A DNA stretch of 64,000 nt from Akkermansiaceae bacterium. GTDB lineage: Bacteria; Verrucomicrobiota; Verrucomicrobiia; Verrucomicrobiales; Akkermansiaceae. This document shows positions 1 to 7,636 of the stretch, piece by piece; position 1 is the stretch's first letter, and each line of letters begins with the position of its first letter. Position numbers and translations under genes: made by a program. Under the pieces are notes generated by a model. That model saw only the letters and a program-made list of their open reading frames with translations, ran no database searches and had not been told where the DNA came from. Where the stretch lies: NCBI GenBank assembly GCA_024233135.1, contig JACKPZ010000013.1, positions 48,500 to 112,499 on the forward strand, written 5' to 3'.

Positions 1-234
1 CGTGTCGAGGATGTCGGAAAAGGAAATGCCCACGTCCGTCGTGTATCCCGCCGCGCCGATCGTTCCATCCAGCCCGGCCATCCACGCGTAGAGTCCGGCG
101 GTGAACTGCCAGCCATCATCCGTGCTTGTGGTCATCATCGGCTCGGACGTGGTGGAAACGGTGGTGCCGGCAATAGCGGACCCGGATGCGAGGACGAGCG
201 AGGTGGCGAACAATGCGGAGATGTGGGATTTCAT
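1..234 (-). CDS. outer-membrane beta-barrel protein, N-terminal part (cut by window edge)
   Basis: The first 78 residues are visible, starting at the ATG that ends at 234. Residues 1 to about 22 form a signal peptide (MKSHISALFATSLVLASGSA, then IAG). The mature start contains the phrase WQFTAGLYAWMAGLDGTIG followed by a Thr-Asp-Val-rich stretch and SFSDILD, which I recognise as the start of a proteobacterial/verrucomicrobial outer-membrane barrel family. The broken gene ending at 11460 carries what looks like the matching C-terminus of the same family, so the two are probably paralogues. The rest lies outside the window. No substrate can be assigned. Confidence 0.75.
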   Translation of the reverse strand, partial: MKSHISALFATSLVLASGSAIAGTTVSTTSEPMMTTSTDDGWQFTAGLYAWMAGLDGTIGAAGYTTDVGISFSDILDT

Positions 235-320
235 GGCGGAAGTGGACACCGTCTAGCGGGAAACCGGCGGCCCGTCCACCCGAGATTGCGGACGCGGAAA
301 CGGGAAGTCCCGGCCCCGAA

Positions 321-517
321 CGGAATCCCCGGACGCGTGGCGGGACTCCCGGGAAACGTCGAGGGACTCCCCAATCGCGTGGCGGGACTCCCCGAGCACG
401 TCAAGGGATTCCCCAATCTCGTGGCGGGACTCCCCGAGCACGTCAAGGGACTCCCTTTTCACGCGGCGGGACTCCCTCCGCAAGAACCGGGACTCCCGGA
501 CCCAGCGGCGGGAGTCC
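321..517. repeat. tandem array of a 21-bp unit built on GGGACTCCC
   Basis: The near-palindrome GGGACTCCC, or a one-base variant, recurs with an exact 21-bp period at 342, 363, 384, 405, 426, 447, 468, 489 and 510, with a weaker copy at 321. The spacers alternate between two types, one containing CGTGGC and the other CACGTCAA. Because 21 is a multiple of three, several frames stay open across it, but none looks like a real protein. The array lies between the divergently placed start of the outer-membrane protein gene and the terminator at 577-604. Isolated GGGACTCCC or GGGAGTCCC copies also occur at 2684 and 6771. Confidence 0.85.
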
Positions 518-576
518 TGATTTCGCCCCGGGGCGTCATTCCGATGGCGCCGGGAGGGAAACATGTACACAAAAAA

Positions 577-604
577 GCCCGCCCGGCTTTTCGGCCGGGC
601 GGGC
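577..604 (-). terminator. intrinsic terminator of the gene ending at 655
   Basis: A perfect 11-bp GC-rich stem (GCCCGCCCGGC at 577-587 with its complement at 594-604) encloses a 6-nt loop. On the minus strand it is followed by a run of six T (571-576 on plus). It lies about 50 bp past the stop of the minus-strand gene at 655-1032. Confidence 0.88.
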
Positions 605-654
605 CAACGAATGGGATGGGGCTGTCTGTTGCCGGATCCTGCCAGATCCGGGAA

Positions 655-1032
655 TCAGGCGGCTCCATCCGTCGCCGGGGCATCCGGCGACCTGCGGGTG
701 AGCCCGCTCTGCCGCTCGCTCAAGGGCACGAAGCCCATCGCGCGATAGAGTTGGCTGTCCTCACCGTAGGCGGGATCGCCACGGACCGCGTTGGCGACGA
801 TCCGCATCGTCTCCCGCGCGGCGGCATCCGCCTCGTCCCGCGCCTTGAGCTCCGCGGCGGTCTGGACCTCAAGGGTCCTCAGCCGTTGCATGCTCGTGGC
901 AAGCGGGGCGGTTTGGGTTTCGAACTCCGCGAGGGTCATCCCCGCGAAGCTCGCCTCTGTTGCGATCTCCCGCCATGCGGCTTGGAAGATCCCGACTCGT
1001 TCCGCCGTGGGCGGATATTTCCGTTTTTTCAT
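655..1032 (-). CDS. small hydrophilic protein of unknown function
   Basis: 125 residues, starting with a Lys/Arg-rich MKKRKYPPT and rich in Ala, Glu and Arg, predicted mainly helical. The middle has helical repeats of charge (TAAELKARDEADAAARETMR), and the C-terminus is disordered. It has no signal peptide or membrane segment. The reading frame is supported by its own strong terminator at 577-604 and a normal start codon. I recognise no named family; similar short helical proteins are common in Verrucomicrobiota. It is separated by 182 bp from the upstream gene on the same strand. Confidence 0.7.
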   Translation of the reverse strand: MKKRKYPPTAERVGIFQAAWREIATEASFAGMTLAEFETQTAPLATSMQRLRTLEVQTAAELKARDEADAAARETMRIVANAVRGDPAYGEDSQLYRAMGFVPLSERQSGLTRRSPDAPATDGAA

Positions 1033-1214
1033 GTTCGGTTTCGGTTCGACTGCGACGACTGGCTCCCCGTCGCCCGGAGTGGATGGTCACCGGCCATCCT
1101 GGGTTTCCGCCTCCCACAGCGTTCCGTTTCCGGTTCCGCTGCGCCGGTTGGCTTCGACTCCGGCAGGCTGCCCGAACTCCGAACGCTCTTCTTCTTAGAC
1201 GTGGCGTCTATCTC

Positions 1215-2180
1215 TTAAGAAACGGACCCGTCGTCCCTGCGGCAGAGCGCGCGGGCGATCTCGATACCCTCCGGCAACCCGTTCCTCGCGCTTCGTCCCT
1301 TCTTTCCCTTCCGCAACCCCAGAACGTTCGTGCAATAAGTGGCAAGGTCTTGTTCCCGCTCGCACGGATACGTCCGCCACGGCCGCTCGACCGAGCGGAG
1401 AACCACCATCAGGTCACGAAAGGTCCAGTTGAAACGGACGACAAGGGGCCAGAACATGATGATGGCATCATCCAAGGCTGGGTAAGACTGATGCCGTGTC
1501 TGGTCGTCCACCATGCCCCGTCCCACCATGGACCAGTTCTGCGGGTTCTGGAGTCGCTCGGCAGCCTCTCCGTAGTGCCACTCCCACCACGCCTTCTGAA
1601 ACTCATTCATTTCCGGATAACTGCGCTGCTGCACTCCGAGAATCGCGAGTTCGCGCCTTTCCGGATCTGGATCGAACGCGACCGGGGCGAAATGAGAAAA
1701 CAGGTGCATCTGGGCATGCGTGATCGCTTCCACCCAGTCACAGATCCGATGCATGATCCCTCTGAGGAACGCGGCTGCGGAGAGAATGTCCGATTGGGTG
1801 GCTGGAGGAACCAGTCTGGGCCAACTCGCATGGGGATGCTCGATGGCCATGATTCCATAGGCGCGAAGTAGAATCCGGCTCTGCGGATCGGAATACTCGG
1901 CGAACCGGATCAGCGCGCTGAACACATGGTGGATTTCGTCCAATCCGGCACCGCCGAACATCTCATCGAAGAGCCGGACGGCCGTTCCTTGCTGCAGTCT
2001 CCGGTCTGCCGCCGATTTCTTCTCGGCATATTCGGCGACGGTCGCGAGTGTCACGCTTCCCATCCATGCCTCAATCATGAAAGCAGAGACGTAGAAATTG
2101 TCGTTCTCCCGCTCACAGAGCGCGAGGGCGTCCTCCACGGTTTTCATGAAGGGGAGCGGTTTCTTGGCATCTTCGCTCAT
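1215..2180 (-). CDS. hypothetical cytoplasmic protein
   Basis: 321 residues with no signal peptide or clear membrane helix. It is rich in Trp, Phe and His, with a helical composition, and has a Trp-rich stretch in the middle (KAWWEWHYGEA). The first residues MSEDAKKPLPFM give a plausible cytosolic start. I do not recognise a family or catalytic motif. A 6-bp hairpin (TAGACG/CGTCTA, 1196-1210) lies just past the stop codon but lacks a T run, so it is at best a weak terminator. The next gene in the same direction begins about 80 bp upstream. Confidence 0.7.
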   Translation of the reverse strand: MSEDAKKPLPFMKTVEDALALCERENDNFYVSAFMIEAWMGSVTLATVAEYAEKKSAADRRLQQGTAVRLFDEMFGGAGLDEIHHVFSALIRFAEYSDPQSRILLRAYGIMAIEHPHASWPRLVPPATQSDILSAAAFLRGIMHRICDWVEAITHAQMHLFSHFAPVAFDPDPERRELAILGVQQRSYPEMNEFQKAWWEWHYGEAAERLQNPQNWSMVGRGMVDDQTRHQSYPALDDAIIMFWPLVVRFNWTFRDLMVVLRSVERPWRTYPCEREQDLATYCTNVLGLRKGKKGRSARNGLPEGIEIARALCRRDDGSVS

Positions 2181-2259
2181 CTCCTTGCCTGGAATTCCGC
2201 GTGAAAGGCGTTGGCTTCGTTTCGTGTGCGTTTGCGTGCCACAACGTGTTTCTCAAAGC

Positions 2260-2595
2260 TCAATGAATCCACCCGGTCTGCGGCGTCTCCTCTTCGTCGA
2301 GTTCATACTCCGGCAGGCGGAAGACGTAGCGGTTCCCGCTGCCGCACTCCCCGCCGTAGCAATCGCCGAAGTCGAAGGCCAGACGGTCGCCGCTGACCTT
2401 CACCTCGCTGAGATAGTTGCCGTTCGCATCGTCCTGGCAAAAGTATGATTCGAGGTCGAAATCCGGGGCGTCGAGATCCGCGAGCAGATCGCCGACCCAG
2501 TTGGCGCGGTGGATGCCGATCTGCCGCAGGCAATGCAGCAGCGTCGCCTCGTCCGGGAAGCGCTTGAGGTTGCGGCGGAACTCGCGGCGGGTCAT
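2260..2595 (-). CDS. small acidic protein of unknown function
   Basis: 111 residues from the ATG ending at 2595 (MTRREFRRNLKRFPDEATLL). An upstream in-frame extension to 2751 exists, but it runs through a dispersed repeat and is unlikely to be translated. The N-terminal third is basic and helical. The rest is acidic, with a Cys pair in a GDCYGGECGSGNRY stretch and a C-terminal EYELDEEE. I recognise no family. It could be a small partner of the downstream gene at 1215-2180, which follows in the same direction after about 80 bp. Confidence 0.6.
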   Translation of the reverse strand: MTRREFRRNLKRFPDEATLLHCLRQIGIHRANWVGDLLADLDAPDFDLESYFCQDDANGNYLSEVKVSGDRLAFDFGDCYGGECGSGNRYVFRLPEYELDEEETPQTGWIH

Positions 2596-2611
2596 GGCGT
2601 GAGAATGGCAT

Positions 2612-2742
2612 ATCCCGCAGCATCGGGAAACTCCGGAGATAGCGGAAACGTCGGCGCGTTCGTGAGAACGCGGGAGGTTGGGAGGGAGTCCCTCACCACC
2701 AAGCGACCCGCCCGCGCCGTCACCGGCGCGCCTACAATTTTC
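2612..2742. repeat. mosaic of dispersed intergenic repeat sequence
   Basis: This gap between the small gene at 2260-2595 and the restriction-modification gene contains a GGGAGTCCC core at 2684-2692 within GAGGGAGTCCCTC. It also has a GC-rich imperfect palindrome around 2709-2732 (GCGCC GTCACC GGCGCGCC). I recall similar blocks recurring between genes in Verrucomicrobiota and Planctomycetota; that recollection, not a search, is the basis for calling it dispersed. The last bases overlap the end of the restriction-modification gene. Confidence 0.4.
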
Positions 2743-5700
2743 CGAGCCCACCCAAGGTCTTGAGAATCTCCTCGATCTGCGCGACGCGGGCCTTGGTGCG
2801 TTTTCCGAAGTGTCCGGCGAGGGCGGAGGCGTCCGGACCGGTGGCGGGAAGGAGCTTCTGGATCGCGGCGACCTGGGCTGACAAGGCCTTCGGCCATGTC
2901 AGAGTTTCTAGTTTCAAGTTTTCAGTGTTCAGGGAAGAGGGGGAGGTGGCGAGGGCGATCTCGGACTGTAGCGGCGGTCTGTGACCGCCGGTGGTTTCCG
3001 TGGAAGCCGAGGGATTCTGATACTCGGGCCGCAGCCAGCGGACGAGGCCGCGCTTCTCCTCGGCGGCGCGTTCGTGGTTGAGGGAGACGAGGCGTTGCAG
3101 GAGTTCCTGTTCCAGCGCCTCGGCCGCCTCGCCGCCGCGGGCGATAACATCCGCGATTGGTAGGGACCGACCGCCGGGCGGTCCGGAGGAGTGGGAAGGG
3201 AATGAAGAAGCCGGGAGAGGGCCGGACGGGCTTTCTTCACGCTCGGCCATGGACGATACAGGCGCCGGACCGCTCGGAGAGCGGTCCCTGCCCAGATCCC
3301 CCCAGCCATACGCCTCCAGCACGGCGGCATCGAGATCGTCGTGGATCTGCTTGAGGATCGTCACCAGGCCCTCGTCGTGGATCTTGCGCTCCTTGTCGCC
3401 CAGCGCCTCGCCGCGGCGGAGGGTTTCGAGGACGTTGTACATGCCGGTGAGCGTGAGCCCGGGATGCGCCGCCTGCCGCGCCTTGCGGTGCGCGTCGAGT
3501 TTTTCCCCAAGGTCGCGGATGCGCTGCTTGAGCGGGGATTCGTCGAGCGCGGGAAATGGGAAGGGCAGAAAGGTGCCATTGCTATTGTAGCGTGGACGAT
3601 CCTCAAGAGTTCCGCCTGCAAACTTTGCCCAGAAGCCGTGAATCGAGGAGGAGAGCACACCGAGCCAAGCTGCATCGTCAGTGGCAATGGCGTAGACCAT
3701 GGCATCGGGAATTGCAGTCGCATCGATAAAGACGAACGGGCGGTACTTCGCCGTGTATGGTGTTCCGACGTAGCGTTTAAGGCCTCGGAGAGCACGACGC
3801 AGGGCTGGTCTCGGCTCGGCGAATATCCACCATTTCTCCCGGTAGCTTTGACGACGGTTGTGGTCTCTCTCTGGTTTGACGGTGACGAGGAGGTGTTGAA
3901 AGATGCCTGGGAAGCGTGATTCCAGTTCGCTAACTGTGAGGCCGAAGCAATCGATGATTCTCTTCTCCTCTGAGCGCTGAACGAGGTCTTTCCCGATTAG
4001 ATACGGGCGAATTGGACCAATCGGAGAACAATTTTCTTCGGCGCTGGCTAGCCCTGATAGCGGGAGCAGTTTGAAACCGTCTCCAGCGGGTACGACGCCT
4101 TGAAAACACATGGAGCCGTTCGCCTGTAGTGCTTGAGGCTTTTGATTGCCTTCCGTCAGTTTGAGTCGCCCCGAAATGATGCCGCTAGTGTCACGGAATT
4201 TCACGATGGAAGTTCCGGTTTCAGATAGGTCTGGGTCTTCATTGGAAATAGTAGAAAGAATTCCCGAACCACTTCCGGGGCCAACGACGTGCATTGCGAC
4301 ACGAACAGCAGCGCCATCTGCTGTATCGACCCAAGGGTGGTCCGGAATTGCGAACCGGAATGAGATCTGCGGCTTTCGATCCAAATGCTGTTCAATGACT
4401 CGACGGCTGTATTCTTGGGTAATGCTGTTTGTCGTAATGAATCCGAACCGCGCAATCTTCCGCTGTCTCAGGAGACATGCTGCTTTGTGCCACCAGTAAC
4501 CGACCAAATCGGTGGTTTCGGGCACGTCTTGGTGTGCTTCTCGGAGCGCACTCACGTAGCCTTCGCCGAGGGCACCGATAATTTTCCGAACACCGATGAA
4601 TGGCGGATTTCCAACGATGTAATCCGTGGCAGGCCATTCGGGTTCAGTTGGGTTTACATAATCGAACAGATGCGTCCTCGCGCTTTCATCCGGCACTTCC
4701 TTCCCGGTCACCGGATGCGGTTTCGTTGTCCTGCCGTCCCAGATCGTGACGTATTCGCCGGTTTCGGGATCCTTGCGGGGGATCTTTTCGTCGTAGGCGA
4801 GCACGGCGTCGCGGTTTTCGATGGTGTTTTGTTTGGGGAGCAGCGGGCGGTCGTTGGTGTCGGCCTTGCCGGTGGTCCGCTGGTGCCATTGGAAGTAGCC
4901 GATCCAGAGGACGAGCTGGGCGATGGCGGCGGCGCGCGGGTTGAGCTCGATGCCGAGGAAGTTCTTGGGTCGGATACTCCATTCGTTGGCTTCGAAGGAG
5001 CGGTTGCCGCCGAGTTTCTCGAAGAGGTCGAGGACTTCGGCTTCGAGGGTCTTGAGCAGGGCGAGCGAGACGTAGAGGAAGTTGCCGGAGCCGCAGGCGG
5101 GATCGAGCACGCGGACCTTGGCGAGCTTGTGGTGGAAGTCCTCCACGGCGGCGCGGGCGTCCTTGGTTTTCCCCTTCTCGTCGAGCTGGGCGGCGGCGAT
5201 CTTCACACTCTCCCACTCGGCGCGAAGCGGATCGATGATCGTCGGCCGGACGAGGCGCTCGACATAACTGCGGGGCGTGTAGTGGGCACCGAGCTTGTGG
5301 CGCTCGCGGGGATCGAGGGCGCGTTCGAGCAAGGTGCCGAAGATGGCGGGCTCGACGGCGGACCAGTCCTGCTTGGCGGCGTGGATGAGATAGACGATCT
5401 GGTCCGGCCGCAGCGGCAGCGCGGTGGCGTCCTGGAACAGCCCGCCGTTGAAGTGCGGGATCTTGTCCTGGATGGCGACGGAGAAGTTCGTGCCGGTGGC
5501 CATGTCCTTCCACAGCGCGTGGAGCATGGTGACGAGCCCGGCGGGATTGTCCTTCACGCGGACGAGGATGCCGAAGAACGAATCCTTGGGCAGCAAGCCC
5601 ACGTCCTCGGCGAACATGGTGAAGAGGCAGCGCTGGAGGAAACCGGCGGTCACCTGCGGGTCGTGGCCGTCCTTTTCCAGCGACTTGGCGAGGTCCGCCA

Positions 5701-6382
5701 GCGCCTTGGCGACCTCGCGGGTGACCTTGGCGGCGTATTTGCTGGGATCGAGCGAATGGGGATCGTGCCAGATGGCGCGGAGCCGCTCGCGGATCTCGGG
5801 TTTGTGGAGATCTTTGAGCAGGATCCGCCGCGAGCGGGGATCGGGGAAGGGTTCGTATTGGCCGCCGGTGCCGGAGAACTCGGCGTAGAGATCGAAACAA
5901 TGGCCCACGTCGCAGACGATGAGGAAAGGCGGCCGGCCTTCCTCGGCGGGAAGCAGATGGATGTAACGCTCGGCCTGCGAGTGGGCGCGGTCGAGCGCCT
6001 TGTCCCACTGTGCGGAGCCGCGCCGGCCGTGGCCGAGGGATTGGTTAGGCGAGGCGTCGAGCGACGGCAGAAGCGGTTGGTCCGGATCGGACTTGTCGCG
6101 GCGCGGGTTCACGCCCTGTTTCGTTTCGAGCACGAAGTGGGCGGACTTGTAGAGGTCGATCCAGTTGGGGGCGGAGGAACCGTCGGGTTTCCGGCGGTCG
6201 ACACGGCGCTCGAAGGTGTAGGAGTTCGACTCGTTTTCCGCGACAGGCGGCGCGGGTTTTTCGAGGCCGAGCAGCTCGCAGAACTCGAGCAGGAACTGTT
6301 GGCCGGAGCCGCGTTCGTGGCCGCCGGAGTGCTGCCATCGTTCGATGAAGGCGTCGATCTGCTCCGGCGTGGGGTCCTGCAT
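2732..6382 (-). CDS. MmeI-like single-chain restriction-modification enzyme (type IIL/IIG)
   Basis: 1216 residues from the ATG ending at 6382; an upstream in-frame Met at 6496 would add residues drawn from a dispersed repeat. The N-terminal nuclease carries D76-X9-E86-T-K88, the same D-X9-EXK spacing as the MmeI nuclease. A helical spacer follows, then an adenine-N6 methyltransferase core with the SAM motif DPACGSGNFLY at about D427 and the catalytic NPPF at about N592, then target recognition and helical C-terminal regions. One polypeptide therefore cuts and methylates, and no separate specificity subunit is nearby. Residues about 1030-1165 are a low-complexity linker encoded by three palindromic elements and a short repeat-like stretch, so the tail is unlike a normal family member. 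The frame is intact. Function as a defence system is inferred from the family. Confidence 0.88.
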   Translation of the reverse strand: MQDPTPEQIDAFIERWQHSGGHERGSGQQFLLEFCELLGLEKPAPPVAENESNSYTFERRVDRRKPDGSSAPNWIDLYKSAHFVLETKQGVNPRRDKSDPDQPLLPSLDASPNQSLGHGRRGSAQWDKALDRAHSQAERYIHLLPAEEGRPPFLIVCDVGHCFDLYAEFSGTGGQYEPFPDPRSRRILLKDLHKPEIRERLRAIWHDPHSLDPSKYAAKVTREVAKALADLAKSLEKDGHDPQVTAGFLQRCLFTMFAEDVGLLPKDSFFGILVRVKDNPAGLVTMLHALWKDMATGTNFSVAIQDKIPHFNGGLFQDATALPLRPDQIVYLIHAAKQDWSAVEPAIFGTLLERALDPRERHKLGAHYTPRSYVERLVRPTIIDPLRAEWESVKIAAAQLDEKGKTKDARAAVEDFHHKLAKVRVLDPACGSGNFLYVSLALLKTLEAEVLDLFEKLGGNRSFEANEWSIRPKNFLGIELNPRAAAIAQLVLWIGYFQWHQRTTGKADTNDRPLLPKQNTIENRDAVLAYDEKIPRKDPETGEYVTIWDGRTTKPHPVTGKEVPDESARTHLFDYVNPTEPEWPATDYIVGNPPFIGVRKIIGALGEGYVSALREAHQDVPETTDLVGYWWHKAACLLRQRKIARFGFITTNSITQEYSRRVIEQHLDRKPQISFRFAIPDHPWVDTADGAAVRVAMHVVGPGSGSGILSTISNEDPDLSETGTSIVKFRDTSGIISGRLKLTEGNQKPQALQANGSMCFQGVVPAGDGFKLLPLSGLASAEENCSPIGPIRPYLIGKDLVQRSEEKRIIDCFGLTVSELESRFPGIFQHLLVTVKPERDHNRRQSYREKWWIFAEPRPALRRALRGLKRYVGTPYTAKYRPFVFIDATAIPDAMVYAIATDDAAWLGVLSSSIHGFWAKFAGGTLEDRPRYNSNGTFLPFPFPALDESPLKQRIRDLGEKLDAHRKARQAAHPGLTLTGMYNVLETLRRGEALGDKERKIHDEGLVTILKQIHDDLDAAVLEAYGWGDLGRDRSPSGPAPVSSMAEREESPSGPLPASSFPSHSSGPPGGRSLPIADVIARGGEAAEALEQELLQRLVSLNHERAAEEKRGLVRWLRPEYQNPSASTETTGGHRPPLQSEIALATSPSSLNTENLKLETLTWPKALSAQVAAIQKLLPATGPDASALAGHFGKRTKARVAQIEEILKTLGGLGKL
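2972..2990. repeat. REP-like palindrome inside the restriction-modification gene
   Basis: CGGCGGTC at 2972-2979 pairs perfectly with GACCGCCG at 2983-2990 around a TGT loop. In the gene it encodes GGHRPPLQ, at about residue 1131. It keeps the reading frame. Confidence 0.7.
3170..3182. repeat. REP-like palindrome inside the restriction-modification gene
   Basis: ACCGCC and GGCGGT flank a single G, within the larger GGACCG...GGTCC context at 3165-3185. It encodes the peptide SGPPGGRSLP, at about residue 1067, in frame. Confidence 0.55.
3267..3287. repeat. REP-like palindrome inside the restriction-modification gene
   Basis: A perfect 9-bp stem, GGACCGCTC (3267-3275) and GAGCGGTCC (3279-3287), with a GGA loop. 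It encodes part of RDRSPSGPAP, at about residue 1032, in frame. It resembles the element at 3170-3182 in its outer GGACCG/CGGTCC bases. Confidence 0.7.
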
Positions 6383-6455
6383 GCCGTTAGCATGACTGCA
6401 AGGGGCTTGCAGGGTCAATGCAGGGGTGATGCGGAACCGGTCGGAAGTTTGTTTA

Positions 6456-6479
6456 CAGAAGGACGCGAAGCCCGCGAAG
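6456..6479 (+). repeat. 24-bp dispersed repeat, copy 1
   Basis: The element begins CAGAAG and ends GCGAAG. It matches the reverse complement of copy 3 (6892-6915) at 23 of 24 bases. It lies upstream of the restriction-modification start. Just downstream is an 11-bp direct repeat, GCCCACGGATG, at 6498 and 6511. Confidence 0.75.
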
Positions 6480-6562
6480 AACGGGGATCTCGGCACGGCC
6501 CACGGATGATGCCCACGGATGGAGCTTGATCCGGCGTGGGCCGCGGGTGGAACCTAGGTGCG

Positions 6563-6724
6563 ATGAATCTCCCCACCCTTGTCCGTATCGCCTCGGTGGT
6601 CCTGGCCGCCACCCTCGTCTCCGGATGCCTGACGCGCCGCACGGTCACCCAGAACGGCCAGACCGTGGAACAGAACTACGTGATCAAAAGGCCGATCAAG
6701 GAAGCCGTCGAGCGGGGCCGTTAG
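6563..6724 (+). CDS. small lipoprotein of unknown function
   Basis: 53 residues from the ATG at 6563. An upstream in-frame Met at 6536 would only spoil the signal peptide. Residues 1 to about 18 are a lipoprotein signal ending in the lipobox LVSGC, so the mature protein would be a lipid-anchored peptide of about 35 residues (LTRRTVTQNGQTVEQNYVIK). I recall similar very short lipoproteins in other Verrucomicrobiota. It is bracketed by copies of the 24-bp dispersed repeat at 6456 and 6811. Membrane choice (inner or outer) and role are unknown. Confidence 0.7.
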   Translation: MNLPTLVRIASVVLAATLVSGCLTRRTVTQNGQTVEQNYVIKRPIKEAVERGR

Positions 6725-6810
6725 ATGCCGGTCGCATCTGCGTGGTCCGGGGAATCCGTGGTGGGAAACCGGGACTCCCGATTCAACCTGGAGACCGGAA
6801 GAGGTTTTTA

Positions 6811-6834
6811 CAGAAGAACGCAAAGATCGCGAAG
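6811..6834 (+). repeat. 24-bp dispersed repeat, copy 2
   Basis: Starts CAGAAG and ends GCGAAG. With copy 3 at 6892-6915 it forms an inverted pair matching at 21 of 24 positions, separated by 57 bp. It lies in the gap between the small lipoprotein gene and the DUF502 gene. Confidence 0.75.
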
Positions 6835-6891
6835 GTCGGGATGTCGGTCTGGCAACCGCTTCACGCGACGACCGGATTTGAACCACTCTTT

Positions 6892-6915
6892 CTTCGCGGT
6901 CTTCGCGTCCTTCTG
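6892..6915 (-). repeat. 24-bp dispersed repeat, copy 3 (inverted)
   Basis: Inverted relative to copies 1 and 2. It sits about 25 bp past the stop of the DUF502 gene, so the hairpin it can form with copy 2 may also act as a 3' end structure for that transcript. Confidence 0.75.
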
Positions 6916-6940
6916 TTCGATTCATCTTCCCGTTCGATTC

Positions 6941-7555
6941 TCAAACGCTCCCGCTGGTCTGCTGGCCACGCGCCTTGTCGTAGGCCTCCAGCAGCGCGCC
7001 GGATCCGCTGCCCCACTTGGTGATGCAGGTCATCATCACCGGCAGCGAGACATCGATCGGAAACACCCGCTCGCGGTCCATGATGAAGATGGTGCCGGCC
7101 ATCGGTGTCGGCACCGACGGCATGAACACCGTGCAGCGGCCGTCGCCGTGGTCCTCGATGAGAAACGCCGGCGAGAGCGAGCGGTCCTCGACGTCGATGA
7201 GCGCCGGCTTGAAGCCCTTGCTCGACTGGAAATCCGCCATCTGGCGGGCGATCGCGTTCATCGCACCGTAACCGGGCACCCGTTCGAGCACGGTGTGGGT
7301 GACGACCTCGTTCACTTTCTTCCCGATCCGCGTCTGGACGACGAGACCGACCACGAAGCTGACGAGCAGCAGCGTCAGCAGGGCGATCACGGATGGATGG
7401 TTCACGCCATCCGGGAGAGCCTTGCTGATCGGTTTCATCATCGCGCCCAGCTTGGTGAACAACATGCCTAACAACAGGAACGCGAGGTAGGCGGGAAGGA
7501 CGATGAGCAGGCCGGTGGCGAAGACCGACTTGAGCGAGGTGAGGGGATGTTTCAC
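6941..7555 (-). CDS. DUF502 family membrane protein
   Basis: 204 residues. Two transmembrane helices lie near the N-terminus (about residues 12-36 and 55-75), followed by a soluble domain with the family pattern QTRIGKKVNE, VPGYGAMNAIARQ and a PTPMAGTIFIMDRERVF stretch. This layout and length fit DUF502, an inner-membrane family of unknown role spread across bacteria. It lies 81 bp downstream of the sulfatase start region on the same strand. A Leu-Leu-Gly codon triplet here is written TTGTTAGG. Confidence 0.85.
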   Translation of the reverse strand: MKHPLTSLKSVFATGLLIVLPAYLAFLLLGMLFTKLGAMMKPISKALPDGVNHPSVIALLTLLLVSFVVGLVVQTRIGKKVNEVVTHTVLERVPGYGAMNAIARQMADFQSSKGFKPALIDVEDRSLSPAFLIEDHGDGRCTVFMPSVPTPMAGTIFIMDRERVFPIDVSLPVMMTCITKWGSGSGALLEAYDKARGQQTSGSV

Positions 7556-7636
7556 CGGGGCATGATCGTCCCGCGGGCCGCGCGGACAAGCTTTCGTTGT
7601 GGTGCCGCCGCGGAGTCACGCGGCGGCCTCTCCCGC

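Noticed and set aside
321..517. Possible CRISPR array
   Set aside because: Unit and spacer together are only 21 bp, the spacers are not unique, and no cas gene is present.
223..1218. Plus-strand open frame of 331 codons with Gly-Leu-Pro repeats
   Set aside because: It is the translation of the 21-bp tandem repeat, passes through a strong terminator and runs antisense to the gene at 655-1032.
4385..6529. Plus-strand open frame of 714 codons
   Set aside because: Antisense shadow of the MmeI-like gene, whose motifs are clear; the composition is typical of reverse-frame GC-rich coding.
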